This document shows, piece by piece, positions 5,856-5,948 of a stretch of DNA of 5,948 nucleotides. Under the pieces are notes generated by a model. It saw only the letters and a list, made by a program, of their open reading frames with translations, did not search any database and was not told the origin of the DNA. The position numbers and the translations under genes are program-made. The stretch is from Chitinispirillaceae bacterium (GTDB lineage: Bacteria; Fibrobacterota; Chitinivibrionia; Chitinivibrionales; Chitinispirillaceae). Position 1 is the stretch's first letter. The number at the start of each line of letters is the position of its first letter. The stretch covers positions 1 through 5,948 of the forward strand of contig JAFGOU010000184.1 in NCBI GenBank assembly GCA_016926315.1, in the 5' to 3' direction.

Positions 5856-5948
5856 GCCGCACCTGCCAGTTCGATCATTTTTCGCAGACTAAACGCCGCT
5901 TTTTCCGCAATGCCGGGCGCAATGCGAATGACTTCGCCGCCTCTGCCC
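5852..5948 (-). CDS. C-terminus of an upstream operon gene, possibly quinolinate synthase (3' partial view)
   Basis: Only the last 31 codons are in the window. They read EVIRIAPGIAEKAAFSLRKM followed by IELAGAA and a TGA that overlaps the apbE start by 4 bases. The pattern of Glu-Val-Ile, an 'IAxKA' helix and a closing RKMIEL resembles the C-terminus of quinolinate synthase NadA, an iron-sulfur enzyme of NAD synthesis whose members often end with a similar A-rich helix and RMLEL. The stretch is too short for firm assignment and other enzymes with C-terminal helices could look similar. The overlap shows that it is translated together with apbE. Confidence 0.4.
   Translation of the reverse strand, partial: GRGGEVIRIAPGIAEKAAFSLRKMIELAGAA

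Overview
The window (about 55-58% GC by eye) looks like a Gram-negative, probably anaerobic, polysaccharide-degrading bacterium. Both of the larger secreted plus-strand proteins end in a short beta-rich tail resembling type IX secretion (Por/type A) sorting domains. Such tails are known from Bacteroidota, Fibrobacterota (including Chitinispirillia) and related phyla. Together with the ApbE / NusG-domain-II / Gx-transporter operon, this makes Fibrobacterota or a neighbouring phylum my best guess. It is an inference, not a proof.

Positions 1-3082 (plus strand) form a secreted carbohydrate-active block. It starts with the 3' part of a large unassigned secreted enzyme (possibly a polysaccharide lyase or glycoside hydrolase with an alpha-helical region and a beta-sandwich). 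A 173-base gap follows, containing a perfect 7-4-7 palindrome that could be an operator. Next come a small 56-codon signal-peptide ORF and a well-preserved 497-residue BNR_4-type beta-propeller with a strong ribosome binding site.

Positions 3083-3297 are a convergent intergenic region. It holds a terminator-like hairpin, a second hairpin just past the minus-strand operon, and an apparent relic of the N-terminus of a VapC/PIN-domain toxin on the minus strand.

Positions 3298-5948 (minus strand) are a tightly packed operon, in transcription order: the C-terminus of an upstream gene (possibly quinolinate synthase nadA), an ApbE-family FAD:protein FMN transferase lipoprotein, a membrane-anchored NusG-domain-II protein, and a Gx-family membrane protein that continues into an EcfT/CbiQ-like C-terminal membrane domain. 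The junctions are a 4-base overlap, a 1-base gap and a 17-base overlap, so translation is probably coupled.

The set recalls the Listeria flavin-based extracellular electron transfer locus: EetA is NusG-II-like, EetB is Gx-like, FmnA is EcfT-like and FmnB is ApbE. Here the EetB-like and FmnA-like parts appear to be one polypeptide. The working hypothesis is a compact module that exports flavin and attaches FMN to extracytosolic redox proteins. It is the most interesting feature of the window.
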